DNA of 56,759 bases. Origin: an uncultured delta proteobacterium (GTDB taxonomy: Bacteria > Desulfobacterota > Desulfobulbia > Desulfobulbales > Desulfocapsaceae). Location: NCBI GenBank assembly GCA_903875445.1, contig CAIQWD010000021.1, positions 1 through 56,759 of the forward strand, written 5' to 3'. The position numbers were made by a program, and so were the translations under genes. Every line of letters starts with the position of its first letter. Position 1 is the stretch's first letter. Shown here piece by piece: positions 16,135-24,978 of the stretch. The notes below the pieces were generated by a model. That model saw nothing but the letters and a program-made list of their open reading frames with translations, was not told the DNA's origin and searched no databases.

Positions 16135-17036
16135 CAGAGGCAATCCCGGCAGAGCAGATTCATCGCTCGGTGCTCCTTGAGGAGTGCATGCACTTTCTTC
16201 AACCCCAGGCAGGTCGGGTGTACGTCGACGGCACCTTGGGCTTGGGGGGGCACAGCGCGGAAATCTTGGCCCGATCAGGCCCCGATGGCAAGGTCGTAGC
16301 CTTTGAGTGGGATGAGAACGCCATTCGTCGCAGCACTGAACGACTGCAGGAATTTGCCGGCAGATTGACAATTATAAGACGGAATTTCGCAGAGTTGGCT
16401 GTCGGCCTCGAAGAAGTCGGTATCCGCGAGATAGATGGTTTACTGATTGATATCGGCTTATCGTCCCTGCAGCTCGATATGGGGGGAGATCGAGGGTTCA
16501 GTTTTCAGCGCGATGAGATTCTTGATATGCGCATGGATAGCCGAAACCCGACCACAGCGCAGGCAATTCTCGCAACATGTTCGGAGCAGGAACTGGCCGA
16601 TATCTTTTTCTACTACGGCGAAGAGCGCCAAGCTCGACCGATTGCCTCGGCAATTGTTGCTTCCCGGGAAAAAGAGAACATTTGCAGCACCAAGCAGTTG
16701 GTTTCAATAATTGCCCATGCAGTACCGAAGCGCTTTCATCCTAAAAAGATCCATGTTGCCACGAAGGTGTTTCAGGCGTTGCGGATAGCGGTAAATACCG
16801 AATTGGAAAATCTGGCGAAAATCTTAGATGACGCCGCCCTTTTTCTGAAACCGGGAGCAAGATTTTGTGTTATTTCCTTTCACTCTCTTGAGGATCGGAT
16901 TGTGAAAAGAAAGTTTAAAAATAATGCGATGTTGGAGGTGCTGACCGGGAAACCGGTTGTTCCGTCAACAGCCGAGACAACAGTGAATACCAGATCGCGC
17001 AGTGCGAGGTTGAGGGTTGCACAGAAAAGAAGTTGA
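16131..17036 (+). CDS. rsmH: 16S rRNA (cytosine1402-N4)-methyltransferase RsmH
   Basis: 301 residues, GTG start overlapping the mraZ stop. It methylates the N4 of C1402 in 16S rRNA. Family motifs are all present: HRSVLLEECMHFL, VDGTLGLGGHSAEIL, DGLLIDIGLSSLQLD, RGFSFQRDEILDMRMD, FHPKKIHVATKVFQALRI and FCVISFHSLEDRIVK. The second gene of a standard dcw cluster. Confidence 0.97.
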   Translation: MTEAIPAEQIHRSVLLEECMHFLQPQAGRVYVDGTLGLGGHSAEILARSGPDGKVVAFEWDENAIRRSTERLQEFAGRLTIIRRNFAELAVGLEEVGIREIDGLLIDIGLSSLQLDMGGDRGFSFQRDEILDMRMDSRNPTTAQAILATCSEQELADIFFYYGEERQARPIASAIVASREKENICSTKQLVSIIAHAVPKRFHPKKIHVATKVFQALRIAVNTELENLAKILDDAALFLKPGARFCVISFHSLEDRIVKRKFKNNAMLEVLTGKPVVPSTAETTVNTRSRSARLRVAQKRS

Positions 17037-17055
17037 AATATTCTAGGGGAAGACT

Positions 17056-17427
17056 ATGAATTTTCATAATACTACACAGGTTTCATATTTAAGAACTGCT
17101 ACCAATTTCGGAGTGCGGCAACAATTAGAGTCTCGGGATGCGTTTCATCTACCGGGCGGTCTGGTGCTGTGGAAAGCTGTGGGGAGAATACTGCTGCTCA
17201 TGCTTCCTTTTGTTTTGGCGGCCAATATGTTCCTTGCCTCGACAATAAATGATGCCAAGGGGTCCCTTGCAACCGTTGACAATCAACGTCATGAACTCAT
17301 GGACAAGAATATTGGGTTACTGGCACAAAGAGCCCGTCTCTATGCGCCCGAACGGGTAAGCCAGATGGCTGCAGACAAATTTTCCCTCTACGCTGCTTCA
17401 CCTGGCCAGATCGAACGTATCAACTGA
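17056..17427 (+). CDS. ftsL: FtsL-like division protein (by position and topology)
   Basis: 123 residues with one predicted TM helix (about 44-64, ILLLMLPFVLAANMFLAS), a cytoplasmic N-terminus and a periplasmic coiled-coil-like segment (about 68-110). It ends with ERVSQMAADKFSLYAASPGQIERI, similar to the FtsL C-terminal pattern in which a short helix is followed by a P-x-Q motif. FtsL forms a complex with FtsB and FtsQ and recruits and activates FtsW-FtsI. Primary sequence is weakly conserved in this family, so the call rests largely on its place between rsmH and the ftsI homologue. Confidence 0.72.
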   Translation: MNFHNTTQVSYLRTATNFGVRQQLESRDAFHLPGGLVLWKAVGRILLLMLPFVLAANMFLASTINDAKGSLATVDNQRHELMDKNIGLLAQRARLYAPERVSQMAADKFSLYAASPGQIERIN

Positions 17428-17459
17428 GAGGGGAAGCCTTATAGCTTGCCTCGCACATC

Positions 17460-19343
17460 ATGAATAAACAGTCCCGCCCGAGAATGGAAAACAGGCAGAG
17501 GGCCAGGCGGGTCTTCTTCTCTATTTTGTTTTTTGCGGTAGTCGGGTTGGCTGCCTGGCCGCTTGATCAGAGATTCGGGATTTTTACTTACATACGGGAA
17601 GTGATCGGCTCGGCAACAAGGTTCGAGACTGGGGCCAGTTTTCCCAGAGGAACTATTTATGATAGAAATTTTAAGCAGATAGCCGTAACCCTCGATAGGG
17701 TTTCAGTATATGCTCGAAAGCAGGAGTTGCAATCCATTCCGGCTACCGTGAAAGTGCTCGGAGAGATTCTGTCACTCGATGAAAAAGAGCTGCAGCAACA
17801 GTTGGAAAGTAGTTCGCTAAGGATTTGGATTGCCGAGGGCATCAGTCTTGAACAGGAAATTGCCATCAAAAGCAAGAGGTTGTCCGGTGTGTACCTGCAG
17901 AAAGAGGAAAAACGCTTCTATCCCAATGGCACCCAGGCCGCGCATTTGATCGGGTATGCTGAAAACGGCATAGGTCTGGCAGGGATCGAATCCTATTATG
18001 ATCGGCTCCAGGCAAGTAGAAAACGACAGAAGGAGGAGCAGGTGCGCCTCAATTCTCCCCAGGACCTTGTTCTTACTCTTGATCTGAAGATTCAGGATAT
18101 ACTCGACAAGTTGGTCGAGGACATAACGAATCAGGGGAATGTCAGGCAGGTAATAGCCTATATCATGGAGGGCCGCACCGGGGAAATTGTCGGGGGAAGC
18201 CAGTTACCCAGTTTCGATCCTAATAATTTCACTAAGTATTCCCAGGAGGTGCTTGGAAATCGCTTTGTTGTACCTATCCTCTTGCCGAACAAATTTCGTT
18301 CTTTTTTGCGGGATGTGGCATTGCTGCACGGCGAGGATGAGCGGGAATCCATCCGCCTTCCTTGGAGCTTAAGGTCCAGCGCCGGGAATCTTGGCAGTCA
18401 ACTGCGGCTGTGGGAATGGCTCGGATTAAACGACAAACCCCTGACTGATTTCCACCTGTCTATGCAACCAGGTGAAAAGTTGGGAAGTGACCAGCAACCG
18501 GCACTCCCTCCGTCGCCGTTTCTTGAGATGGTACCCGAGCATGCAACTCCTTTCAATATCCTAACGGCTTTTGCCGTTCTCCAGAATGAGGGGAAATCGG
18601 TCAGGCCTTTTGTCGTCCAAAAGAATGCCGGCGACGAAACGGGCTTGAATTCTTTGCTGAATGAAAGAGTGGCTGGGGAAAGTAGTGGTGCAAAGAATTT
18701 TTTTAATCTTTACGACAGCACAGAACTTTTTCAGAGTCAGGCAAGGCAGGGAGTTGCAAAATCGTATTTTTTCCGAGACGAGATACCGGTAACGATACAA
18801 AAAGGTAAAAACTGGTATCTGTTGGTAAACGAATTGTTGCTGGTAACTATTCCTGCCGGTGGCAACGATTTGAATTTGCTGGTGATGGTCGAGCGGGAGC
18901 CGGAAGGGCCGAGTCCCAAAAACGGCAAAAAATCGATGAGTCTTGAGCAGCTTGTTGAAGAAAAAGTTGAGAGGATTTCGGTCTTGCAGCAGGTAGCAAA
19001 AACCGTGGCCGATGTAGTAGAACCGGAATCCTCCGAGGATGGCAACTATCAAGGAGAAAAGGATCAACTGCAAGGACCTCGAAAAGGTCCGGATGCAAAG
19101 GCCAAGGAACATCCCAAACTTCTGGTAATGCCTGATCTGAAGGGACAGAGTCTGCGGAAAAGTCTTAGGCTGTTGCAGGGTGTTTATTTGAAGATCAGTA
19201 TTCGGGGAACAGGTAAGGTGGTTTCGCAAAAACCTGTTCCCGGTACACCTCTGAAGGAAATAGCCGAGTGCCTGCTCATTCTTGACAAGGGTGAGGACGT
19301 GGTCCCGGAAAAACTCTCGAAAGGTACGTCAGTCAAAAAATAA
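17460..19343 (+). CDS. FtsI-like class B penicillin-binding protein, predicted catalytically inactive, with C-terminal PASTA
   Basis: 627 residues in one intact frame. An N-terminal TM (about 18-34), the PBP dimerisation region (FPRGTIYDRNFKQIAVT; FYPNGTQAAHLIGYAENGIGLAGIE) and a transpeptidase-fold domain (about 200-475) are recognisable. The catalytic motifs are gone. Where FtsI has EPGSTFK (SxxK), this protein reads LLPNKFRSF (about 274-282), with N277 and R280 in place of Ser and Lys. The SxN motif is replaced by SSAGNLG (306-312). The KTG position reads QKGKNWY (447-453). A low-complexity linker leads to one PASTA-like domain (about 553-610, LVMPDLKGQSLRKSLRLL). It is probably a structural division or activator protein rather than a transpeptidase. 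A sequencing artefact is unlikely because the losses are separate and in frame. Confidence 0.85.
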   Translation: MNKQSRPRMENRQRARRVFFSILFFAVVGLAAWPLDQRFGIFTYIREVIGSATRFETGASFPRGTIYDRNFKQIAVTLDRVSVYARKQELQSIPATVKVLGEILSLDEKELQQQLESSSLRIWIAEGISLEQEIAIKSKRLSGVYLQKEEKRFYPNGTQAAHLIGYAENGIGLAGIESYYDRLQASRKRQKEEQVRLNSPQDLVLTLDLKIQDILDKLVEDITNQGNVRQVIAYIMEGRTGEIVGGSQLPSFDPNNFTKYSQEVLGNRFVVPILLPNKFRSFLRDVALLHGEDERESIRLPWSLRSSAGNLGSQLRLWEWLGLNDKPLTDFHLSMQPGEKLGSDQQPALPPSPFLEMVPEHATPFNILTAFAVLQNEGKSVRPFVVQKNAGDETGLNSLLNERVAGESSGAKNFFNLYDSTELFQSQARQGVAKSYFFRDEIPVTIQKGKNWYLLVNELLLVTIPAGGNDLNLLVMVEREPEGPSPKNGKKSMSLEQLVEEKVERISVLQQVAKTVADVVEPESSEDGNYQGEKDQLQGPRKGPDAKAKEHPKLLVMPDLKGQSLRKSLRLLQGVYLKISIRGTGKVVSQKPVPGTPLKEIAECLLILDKGEDVVPEKLSKGTSVKK

Positions 19344-19392
19344 TAGACCGGTAACCTGGCTATTACTACAATTTTTGCGGGGAGAATCGCCA

Positions 19393-22300
19393 ATGTCGCC
19401 ACGTCGATCGCATCCAACACTCGCCTCCCTTCTTGTGGGACTTGATTATAAGATACTGAGTGCCTCCGGCGAAACATCCCAGCTTGAACTGCCTATCACC
19501 TCGATAACATCCGACTCCCGCGTCTTCACCTCCGGGGCGCTTTTCGTGGCTCTCTTAGGAGTTGTAAACGATGGCCACGATTTTCTTGAGAAAGCGGTAG
19601 CGGGTGGCTGTGCGGCTGTGCTTTGTGCAGCCGGGAAAGTGAGTGAGAGCCGGCTCAAGACCCTCAATGTCGTCGTCGTCGAGGTGGCGAATACCAGTTT
19701 TGCCTATGCTGCGGTGGCTGCCAATTATTTTCATCGACCGGCCAAGAAACTCAGCTGTGTGGGGGTGACCGGGACCAACGGTAAAACCACCGTCACCTAT
19801 CTGCTTGAGGAGATTTTCCTGCGCAATGGTTGGAATGTTGGGGTGATCGGCACGGTGAATAACCGCTATACCTTGAAAAGCGGTGTTCGCAAAGTGCTCG
19901 GCACCCGATTCACCACTCCGGAGGCCTTCATCCTGCAACAGGTGTTACGGGAAATGGTTGATGCCGGGGTCGATCACCTGATTATGGAGGTGTCGTCCCA
20001 TGCTTTGGATCAGGCAAGAATTGGGGGCATTGTCTTTGAGGCGGCGGCCTTCACCAATCTCACCCGCGACCATCTCGATTATCATTCGGATCTATCGGCC
20101 TATTTTCAGGCCAAGACGAAACTGTTCAGTGACTATCTTAAGGCTCGGGGAACGGCGGTGTTGCCGCTTCCAAAAGACGAAAGTGACAGCTGGAGTTGGC
20201 TGCAACCACTGCACGATCTGTGTATAAAGACCGGAAAACGGATTATCGGCTGGGGAGAGAATGCCCGGGCCGAGGTGCACCTCACGAGTTTTCAATCGGG
20301 CCTTGATCGTACTGATCTGCAGCTTGCGACCCCTTCCGGGGTGAAGACTTTTGCCAGCCCCTTGGTCGGGCGATTTAATGTCGAGAATATCCTCACCGTC
20401 TATGGCCTTTGCCTGGCAATGCATATTGATGAGACGTTGGTCTGCGACACTTTCAGTTCGGCAGGCGGAGCCCCCGGCAGACTGGAAAGGGTCGCCGTCG
20501 GGTCCGCCTGGAATTCGCACGGTCCGGTTGTCTTAGTCGATTACGCCCACACCCCCGATGCCTTGGAAAAGGTCCTGTTGACCGCGAGGGCCTTGCCGCA
20601 TCGTGATCTTTTTTGCGTCTTCGGCTGCGGCGGTGACCGGGATAACGGTAAACGGCAGTTGATGGGCGAAATTGCGGCGCAGGTTGGCGATGTCGTCGTG
20701 GTCACCGATGACAATCCTCGTACCGAGGATCCGGAGAAAATCGTCGCCCAGATACTTACCGGAATCGTCTCCGTTAATGGGAATGCAAAAGGCAGGGAAT
20801 GGCTTGTCCGGCGTGGCCCAAAGGAACGTGGCTATGTGGTTATCCGGGATCGCAAGAGCGCTATTGAACAGGCAATAAGGGCGGCGGGTCCGGAAGATAT
20901 CATCGTCATCGCCGGCAAAGGGCATGAAACATATCAGTTGACTCTTCAGGGGAAAAGATTTTTCGACGATCGAATGGAGGCAAGAAATGCCCTCCTCTCG
21001 TGGACCGATGAACTCATAGCTACCGCCGTCGGCGGAACCCTGCAGTCTGGAGTCAGGGGTCGGGGCCTTTTGGGACCAGTATGTACCGATAGCCGCGTCG
21101 GTAACCTGAAGGGGATTTTTGTGGCTCTGAAAGGGGAAAATCATGACGCCCATGATTTTCTTCAGCAGGCGGTTGACAACGGGGCGGCATGCCTGGTCGT
21201 CGAGCATGTTCCGACCGCACTGTCGAACTCGGGAGTCAGTATGATCGTCGTTGCCGATACCCAAAGGGCCTTAGGTGACATGGCCGGTTACCGGCGTAAC
21301 CGCTTATCCGGCCTTTGCGATCAGAGCGTCATTGGTATCACCGGCAGCTGTGGCAAAACCACGGTCAAGGAGATGGTGACTGCCATTCTTGCCCGCAAGT
21401 GGCCGGCCGGAGCGGATCATCCGGAGGACACTGTTCTCAAGACCCGGGGGAATTTTAATAACCTTATCGGCATGCCGCTGTCTCTTTTGCCTCTTTCAGT
21501 GAATAATCGGGTGGCAGTGCTGGAAATGGGAATGAATCGGCCGGGAGAATTACAGAGGCTGGGCGAAATAGCCGATCCCGATATCAGCTGCATAACCAAT
21601 ATCCATGCCGCCCACCTCGAAGGCTTGGGTTCGATCGAGGGTGTCGCCCGGGCCAAGGAGGAGCTTTTTGCCGTCACCAAGCCTTCCGGAACTCTCATTA
21701 TCAACCTCGATGACCCGTGGGTCACTCAACTTGTCGGGAGATATCGGCAAAAGAAATTGACCTTTGCGGCAAGTGGCGAGCGGATGACGGAGAAGCCGGA
21801 TTTCTGGGCCTCCGACATGTATTTCGATGCAGGCGGGGCGATTACTTTCACCCTGCATTACCGCCAGCATGCCGCCGCCGTTCATCTTTTTACCGCCGGT
21901 GAACATAATGTCGCCAATGCCCTTGCCGCAGCGGCTCTTGCCGCCGCAGCCGGGGCGGGGCTTGCGGAAATTGCCGCAGGCCTTGGCGACTACCGGCCGC
22001 CGGCCAAACGCATGGAGATGCTTCGCAGTAAATTCGGCTTTACCGTTCTCAACGACACCTATAACGCCAATCCGGCCTCAATGGCGGCGGGTTTGAAAAC
22101 CCTCAAACAGTTGGCCGGGAAAAATTCCGTAGCGGTTATCGGCGATATGCGCGAACTGGGAGAGGCCTCAAGGCAGGCGCACTTTGCCATCGGTAGCTTG
22201 CTTGCCGAGTTGGCAATTGAACATGTCGGAATTGTAGGGGAATTCAAGCATGATGTGGAACAGGGTGCACTTGCCGCCGGCCTTCCGCCGGGGCGGCTGC

Positions 22301-22452
22301 ACACCTTCGCGGACAAGGATGGGGCGGTGGCCTGGATAAAAGAGATGGTGGTTGCAAAAAAGCTTGGAAAAGATGACCTGATCCTGGTAAAGGCATCCCG
22401 TGGTCTGCGGTTTGAAACCATAGTGGCAAAACTCATTGAAGGGGACGTCTGA
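19393..22452 (+). CDS. murE-murF: bifunctional MurE-MurF fusion (DAP-adding ligase / D-Ala-D-Ala-adding ligase)
   Basis: 1019 residues from the ATG at 19393 (GGGGAG about 8 nt upstream); the longer frame to 19282 overlaps the ftsI homologue. The MurE half (about 1-530) has the P-loop VTGTNGKTT (126-133), EVSSHALDQARI, and DNPRTEDP (440-447), whose DNPR motif specifies meso-diaminopimelate. The MurF half (about 535-1019) has P-loop ITGSCGKTT (about 649-657), NFNNLIGMPLSLL, EMGMNRPGE and NDTYNANPASM. It catalyses two consecutive steps of UDP-MurNAc-pentapeptide synthesis. The fusion is known in some other bacteria. Confidence 0.95.
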   Translation: MSPRRSHPTLASLLVGLDYKILSASGETSQLELPITSITSDSRVFTSGALFVALLGVVNDGHDFLEKAVAGGCAAVLCAAGKVSESRLKTLNVVVVEVANTSFAYAAVAANYFHRPAKKLSCVGVTGTNGKTTVTYLLEEIFLRNGWNVGVIGTVNNRYTLKSGVRKVLGTRFTTPEAFILQQVLREMVDAGVDHLIMEVSSHALDQARIGGIVFEAAAFTNLTRDHLDYHSDLSAYFQAKTKLFSDYLKARGTAVLPLPKDESDSWSWLQPLHDLCIKTGKRIIGWGENARAEVHLTSFQSGLDRTDLQLATPSGVKTFASPLVGRFNVENILTVYGLCLAMHIDETLVCDTFSSAGGAPGRLERVAVGSAWNSHGPVVLVDYAHTPDALEKVLLTARALPHRDLFCVFGCGGDRDNGKRQLMGEIAAQVGDVVVVTDDNPRTEDPEKIVAQILTGIVSVNGNAKGREWLVRRGPKERGYVVIRDRKSAIEQAIRAAGPEDIIVIAGKGHETYQLTLQGKRFFDDRMEARNALLSWTDELIATAVGGTLQSGVRGRGLLGPVCTDSRVGNLKGIFVALKGENHDAHDFLQQAVDNGAACLVVEHVPTALSNSGVSMIVVADTQRALGDMAGYRRNRLSGLCDQSVIGITGSCGKTTVKEMVTAILARKWPAGADHPEDTVLKTRGNFNNLIGMPLSLLPLSVNNRVAVLEMGMNRPGELQRLGEIADPDISCITNIHAAHLEGLGSIEGVARAKEELFAVTKPSGTLIINLDDPWVTQLVGRYRQKKLTFAASGERMTEKPDFWASDMYFDAGGAITFTLHYRQHAAAVHLFTAGEHNVANALAAAALAAAAGAGLAEIAAGLGDYRPPAKRMEMLRSKFGFTVLNDTYNANPASMAAGLKTLKQLAGKNSVAVIGDMRELGEASRQAHFAIGSLLAELAIEHVGIVGEFKHDVEQGALAAGLPPGRLHTFADKDGAVAWIKEMVVAKKLGKDDLILVKASRGLRFETIVAKLIEGDV

Positions 22453-22511
22453 TTATGATTTATGGCTTTCTCTTTTTCCTCCAATCTTTTTCCGTGCGAG
22501 CCTCTTAGCAT

Positions 22512-23591
22512 ATGTTGTATCATTTTCTTTATCCTCTACATAATAGTCTGAATTTTTTAAATGTTTTTCGCTATATCACCTTCCGGTCGATCGGCGGTGC
22601 CGTTACTGCATTCCTCCTGGTAGTGATGTTTGGTCCAATGTTTATTAGAACCATGCGTCGCCTGCAGATCGGTCAGGTCATTCGCGATGATGGACCGGCG
22701 ACACATCTGGCAAAACAGGGGGTTCCGACCATGGGCGGGCTGCTGATTATCGCGGCGATAATCGTGGGAACCTTATTCTGGGCTCGGCTCGACAGCCTCC
22801 TGGTCTGGCTGGGGATATTTATCACCCTGTTTTATGGCGGCATCGGTTTCATCGACGATTATCGCAAGGTAAAGAAAAATAATTCAAAAGGCTTAAGTGC
22901 CAAGGGCAAGCTGGTCTTGCAGCTCGTCGGGGCGGCCGTGGTAGGGTTTTCCATCTATTTGTATCCGGGCTTTGACGGCCATCTGAGTTTTCCCTTCTTC
23001 AAGAACCTCCGTCCTGATCTTGGCTGGTTCTATGTGGTGTTTGCAATCCTGGTCATTGTCGGTTCCTCGAACGCGGTCAATCTTACCGACGGGCTGGATG
23101 GCCTTGCCGCCGGTCCGACCGTAGTGACTGCCGCCGTGTATCTGGTTTTTTCCTATCTGGCGGGCCATGTGGTCCTTGCCGAATACCTGCAATTGCCCTA
23201 TGTGGCCGGAAGCGGCGAACTGGCAATTTTCTGCGGGACGATAGTCGGAGCCTGTCTCGGTTTTCTCTGGTTCAATGCCTATCCGGCTCAGATGTTCATG
23301 GGCGATGTCGGCGCCCTTGCCCTTGGCGGTGCTCTTGGTTCCATCGCCATCATCATCAAACAGGAATTTCTGCTGGCGATTGTTGGCGGCATCTTTGTCA
23401 TGGAGGCACTGTCGGTCATCATGCAGGTCGGTTATTTTAAGTTGACCAACGGCAAGCGAATCTTTCTCATGGCACCCTTTCATCATCATTTTGAAAAGAA
23501 GGGCTGGCATGAACCGAAGGTAGTGGTACGATTCTGGATCGTCTCAATCATTCTTGGCCTGTTTGCCATTGCCACCTTGAAACTGCGATGA
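22512..23591 (+). CDS. mraY: phospho-N-acetylmuramoyl-pentapeptide transferase MraY
   Basis: 359 residues with about ten TM helices. It makes lipid I on undecaprenyl phosphate. Signature segments: GQVIRDDGPATHLAKQGVPTMGGLLI, the Asp pair in GFIDDYRKV, NLTDGLDGLAAGPT, MFMGDVGALALGGALG and the HHHFEKKGWHEPKVVVRFW motif. Length is standard. It overlaps murD by 4 nt. Confidence 0.97.
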   Translation: MLYHFLYPLHNSLNFLNVFRYITFRSIGGAVTAFLLVVMFGPMFIRTMRRLQIGQVIRDDGPATHLAKQGVPTMGGLLIIAAIIVGTLFWARLDSLLVWLGIFITLFYGGIGFIDDYRKVKKNNSKGLSAKGKLVLQLVGAAVVGFSIYLYPGFDGHLSFPFFKNLRPDLGWFYVVFAILVIVGSSNAVNLTDGLDGLAAGPTVVTAAVYLVFSYLAGHVVLAEYLQLPYVAGSGELAIFCGTIVGACLGFLWFNAYPAQMFMGDVGALALGGALGSIAIIIKQEFLLAIVGGIFVMEALSVIMQVGYFKLTNGKRIFLMAPFHHHFEKKGWHEPKVVVRFWIVSIILGLFAIATLKLR

Positions 23592-24976
23592 AAGAAGCAA
23601 AGATGATCTCTTCCGGCACGAAAGTTGCTATTCTCGGTCTCGGTATTTCCGGCCGGGCGGCGGTGCAATACGCCTTGCAGTGCGGAGCCCTGGTACGGGT
23701 GTCGGACAATCGAGCCGAGCAGCGGTTTGTCGCCGAAGAAGGTCAGTTTTTGGCGGCAACCGGTGTCACCTGGGAGGCAGGCGGCCACACCTATGATTTT
23801 TTACGCGAGGCCGAGCTTGTCCTTCTCAGTCCCGGAGTGAACCTTGCCTTGCCGCTCATCAAGTCGCTGCAGGACGGTGGGGTGCAGATGGCCGGCGAAT
23901 TGGCGGTGGCCGCCGGACAACTGCCCGTACCGGTGGTGGCAATCACCGGCACCAATGGGAAAACGACAGTAACTACCTTGATCGGCGAGCTTTTAAGCGC
24001 TTCCGGTAAGAAGGTGTTTGTCGGCGGCAATATCGGCACCCCATTGTATGAATATCTCTGTCGTCCTGAAGGATATGACGCGGTTGTCGTCGAGGTTTCC
24101 AGCTTTCAACTGGAAAGTGCCGGCAATTTTGCCCCAAATGTCGGGGTATTGCTGAACATCACTCCCGATCATCTCGACCGTCATGGCAGTCTTGACGAAT
24201 ATGGTCGGGTGAAGATGCAACTTTTTGCCCGGCAAAAAGAAGGCGATCTGGCGGTCATAAACGGTGATGATGCCCTTTGTCGGACACTGGCTGCAGAACT
24301 GTCCGGCGAGGTGCAGACCTTTGGCATACGAGACACCGCTACGGCGATCATTGAAGATACCCTGATCCGTCTGAAACTGGCCGGAAGATCGGAAGAATAT
24401 CCCCTCGCCGGTACGGCACTGGCCAACAGTGTCGGACTGCAAAACAGCGCCGCTGCAATACTTGCCGCCCGAAGGCTCGGCTGCACGCCGCAACAGGTCC
24501 TACAGGGGTTGCGGGAATTTCGCCTCTTGCCTCACCGGATCGAGTTTGTTGCTGAAGTAAGTGGTGTAGCCTATTATAATGATTCGAAAGCGACCAACAC
24601 CGGCGCGGTGCTGGGCGCCTTGGAGCAGTTTTCCGGCAATGTCATTCTCATTGCCGGTGGACGTGATAAAGGTGATGATTATCGCTTGTTGAGAGAGGCC
24701 GTCGCGGCTCGGGTACGGCAGCTAATAGTGATAGGCGAGGCTGCAGTCTTGCTGGAGAAGGCCCTGGCCGACGTGGTTGCAATCCTGCCGGCAAAATCGA
24801 TGCAGGAGGCAGTGTCTCTGGCTGCCGGGTCGGCAAGACCGGGGGACGTGGTGCTCCTTTCTCCGGCCTGTGCCAGCTTTGACATGTTTACCAGTTATGG
24901 CCATCGGGGAAACGAGTTTAAAAAAGAAGTGCTGAGTTTGCAGACGGTCTGCCGGAAAGATCGTGGGGAGCGATAA
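23588..24976 (+). CDS. murD: UDP-N-acetylmuramoylalanine--D-glutamate ligase MurD
   Basis: 462 residues. N-terminal Rossmann-like domain (VAILGLGISGRAAV), ATP-binding AITGTNGKTTVTTLIGE (about 117-133), EVSSFQLE, TPDHLDRHGS, and the C-terminal domain (YYNDSKATNTGAVLGAL, AGGRDKGDDY, LSPACASFDMFTSYGHRGNEF). It adds D-Glu to UDP-MurNAc-L-Ala. Only 2 nt separate it from murG: the position normally held by ftsW is empty. Confidence 0.97.
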   Translation: MKEAKMISSGTKVAILGLGISGRAAVQYALQCGALVRVSDNRAEQRFVAEEGQFLAATGVTWEAGGHTYDFLREAELVLLSPGVNLALPLIKSLQDGGVQMAGELAVAAGQLPVPVVAITGTNGKTTVTTLIGELLSASGKKVFVGGNIGTPLYEYLCRPEGYDAVVVEVSSFQLESAGNFAPNVGVLLNITPDHLDRHGSLDEYGRVKMQLFARQKEGDLAVINGDDALCRTLAAELSGEVQTFGIRDTATAIIEDTLIRLKLAGRSEEYPLAGTALANSVGLQNSAAAILAARRLGCTPQQVLQGLREFRLLPHRIEFVAEVSGVAYYNDSKATNTGAVLGALEQFSGNVILIAGGRDKGDDYRLLREAVAARVRQLIVIGEAAVLLEKALADVVAILPAKSMQEAVSLAAGSARPGDVVLLSPACASFDMFTSYGHRGNEFKKEVLSLQTVCRKDRGER

Positions 24977-24978
24977 AC

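Noticed and set aside
17460-19343. Idea that the FtsI homologue is a decayed pseudogene or a sequencing error
   Set aside because: The frame is intact at full length, flanking domains and the PASTA region are preserved, and the three motif losses are separate, which favours a maintained non-catalytic protein.
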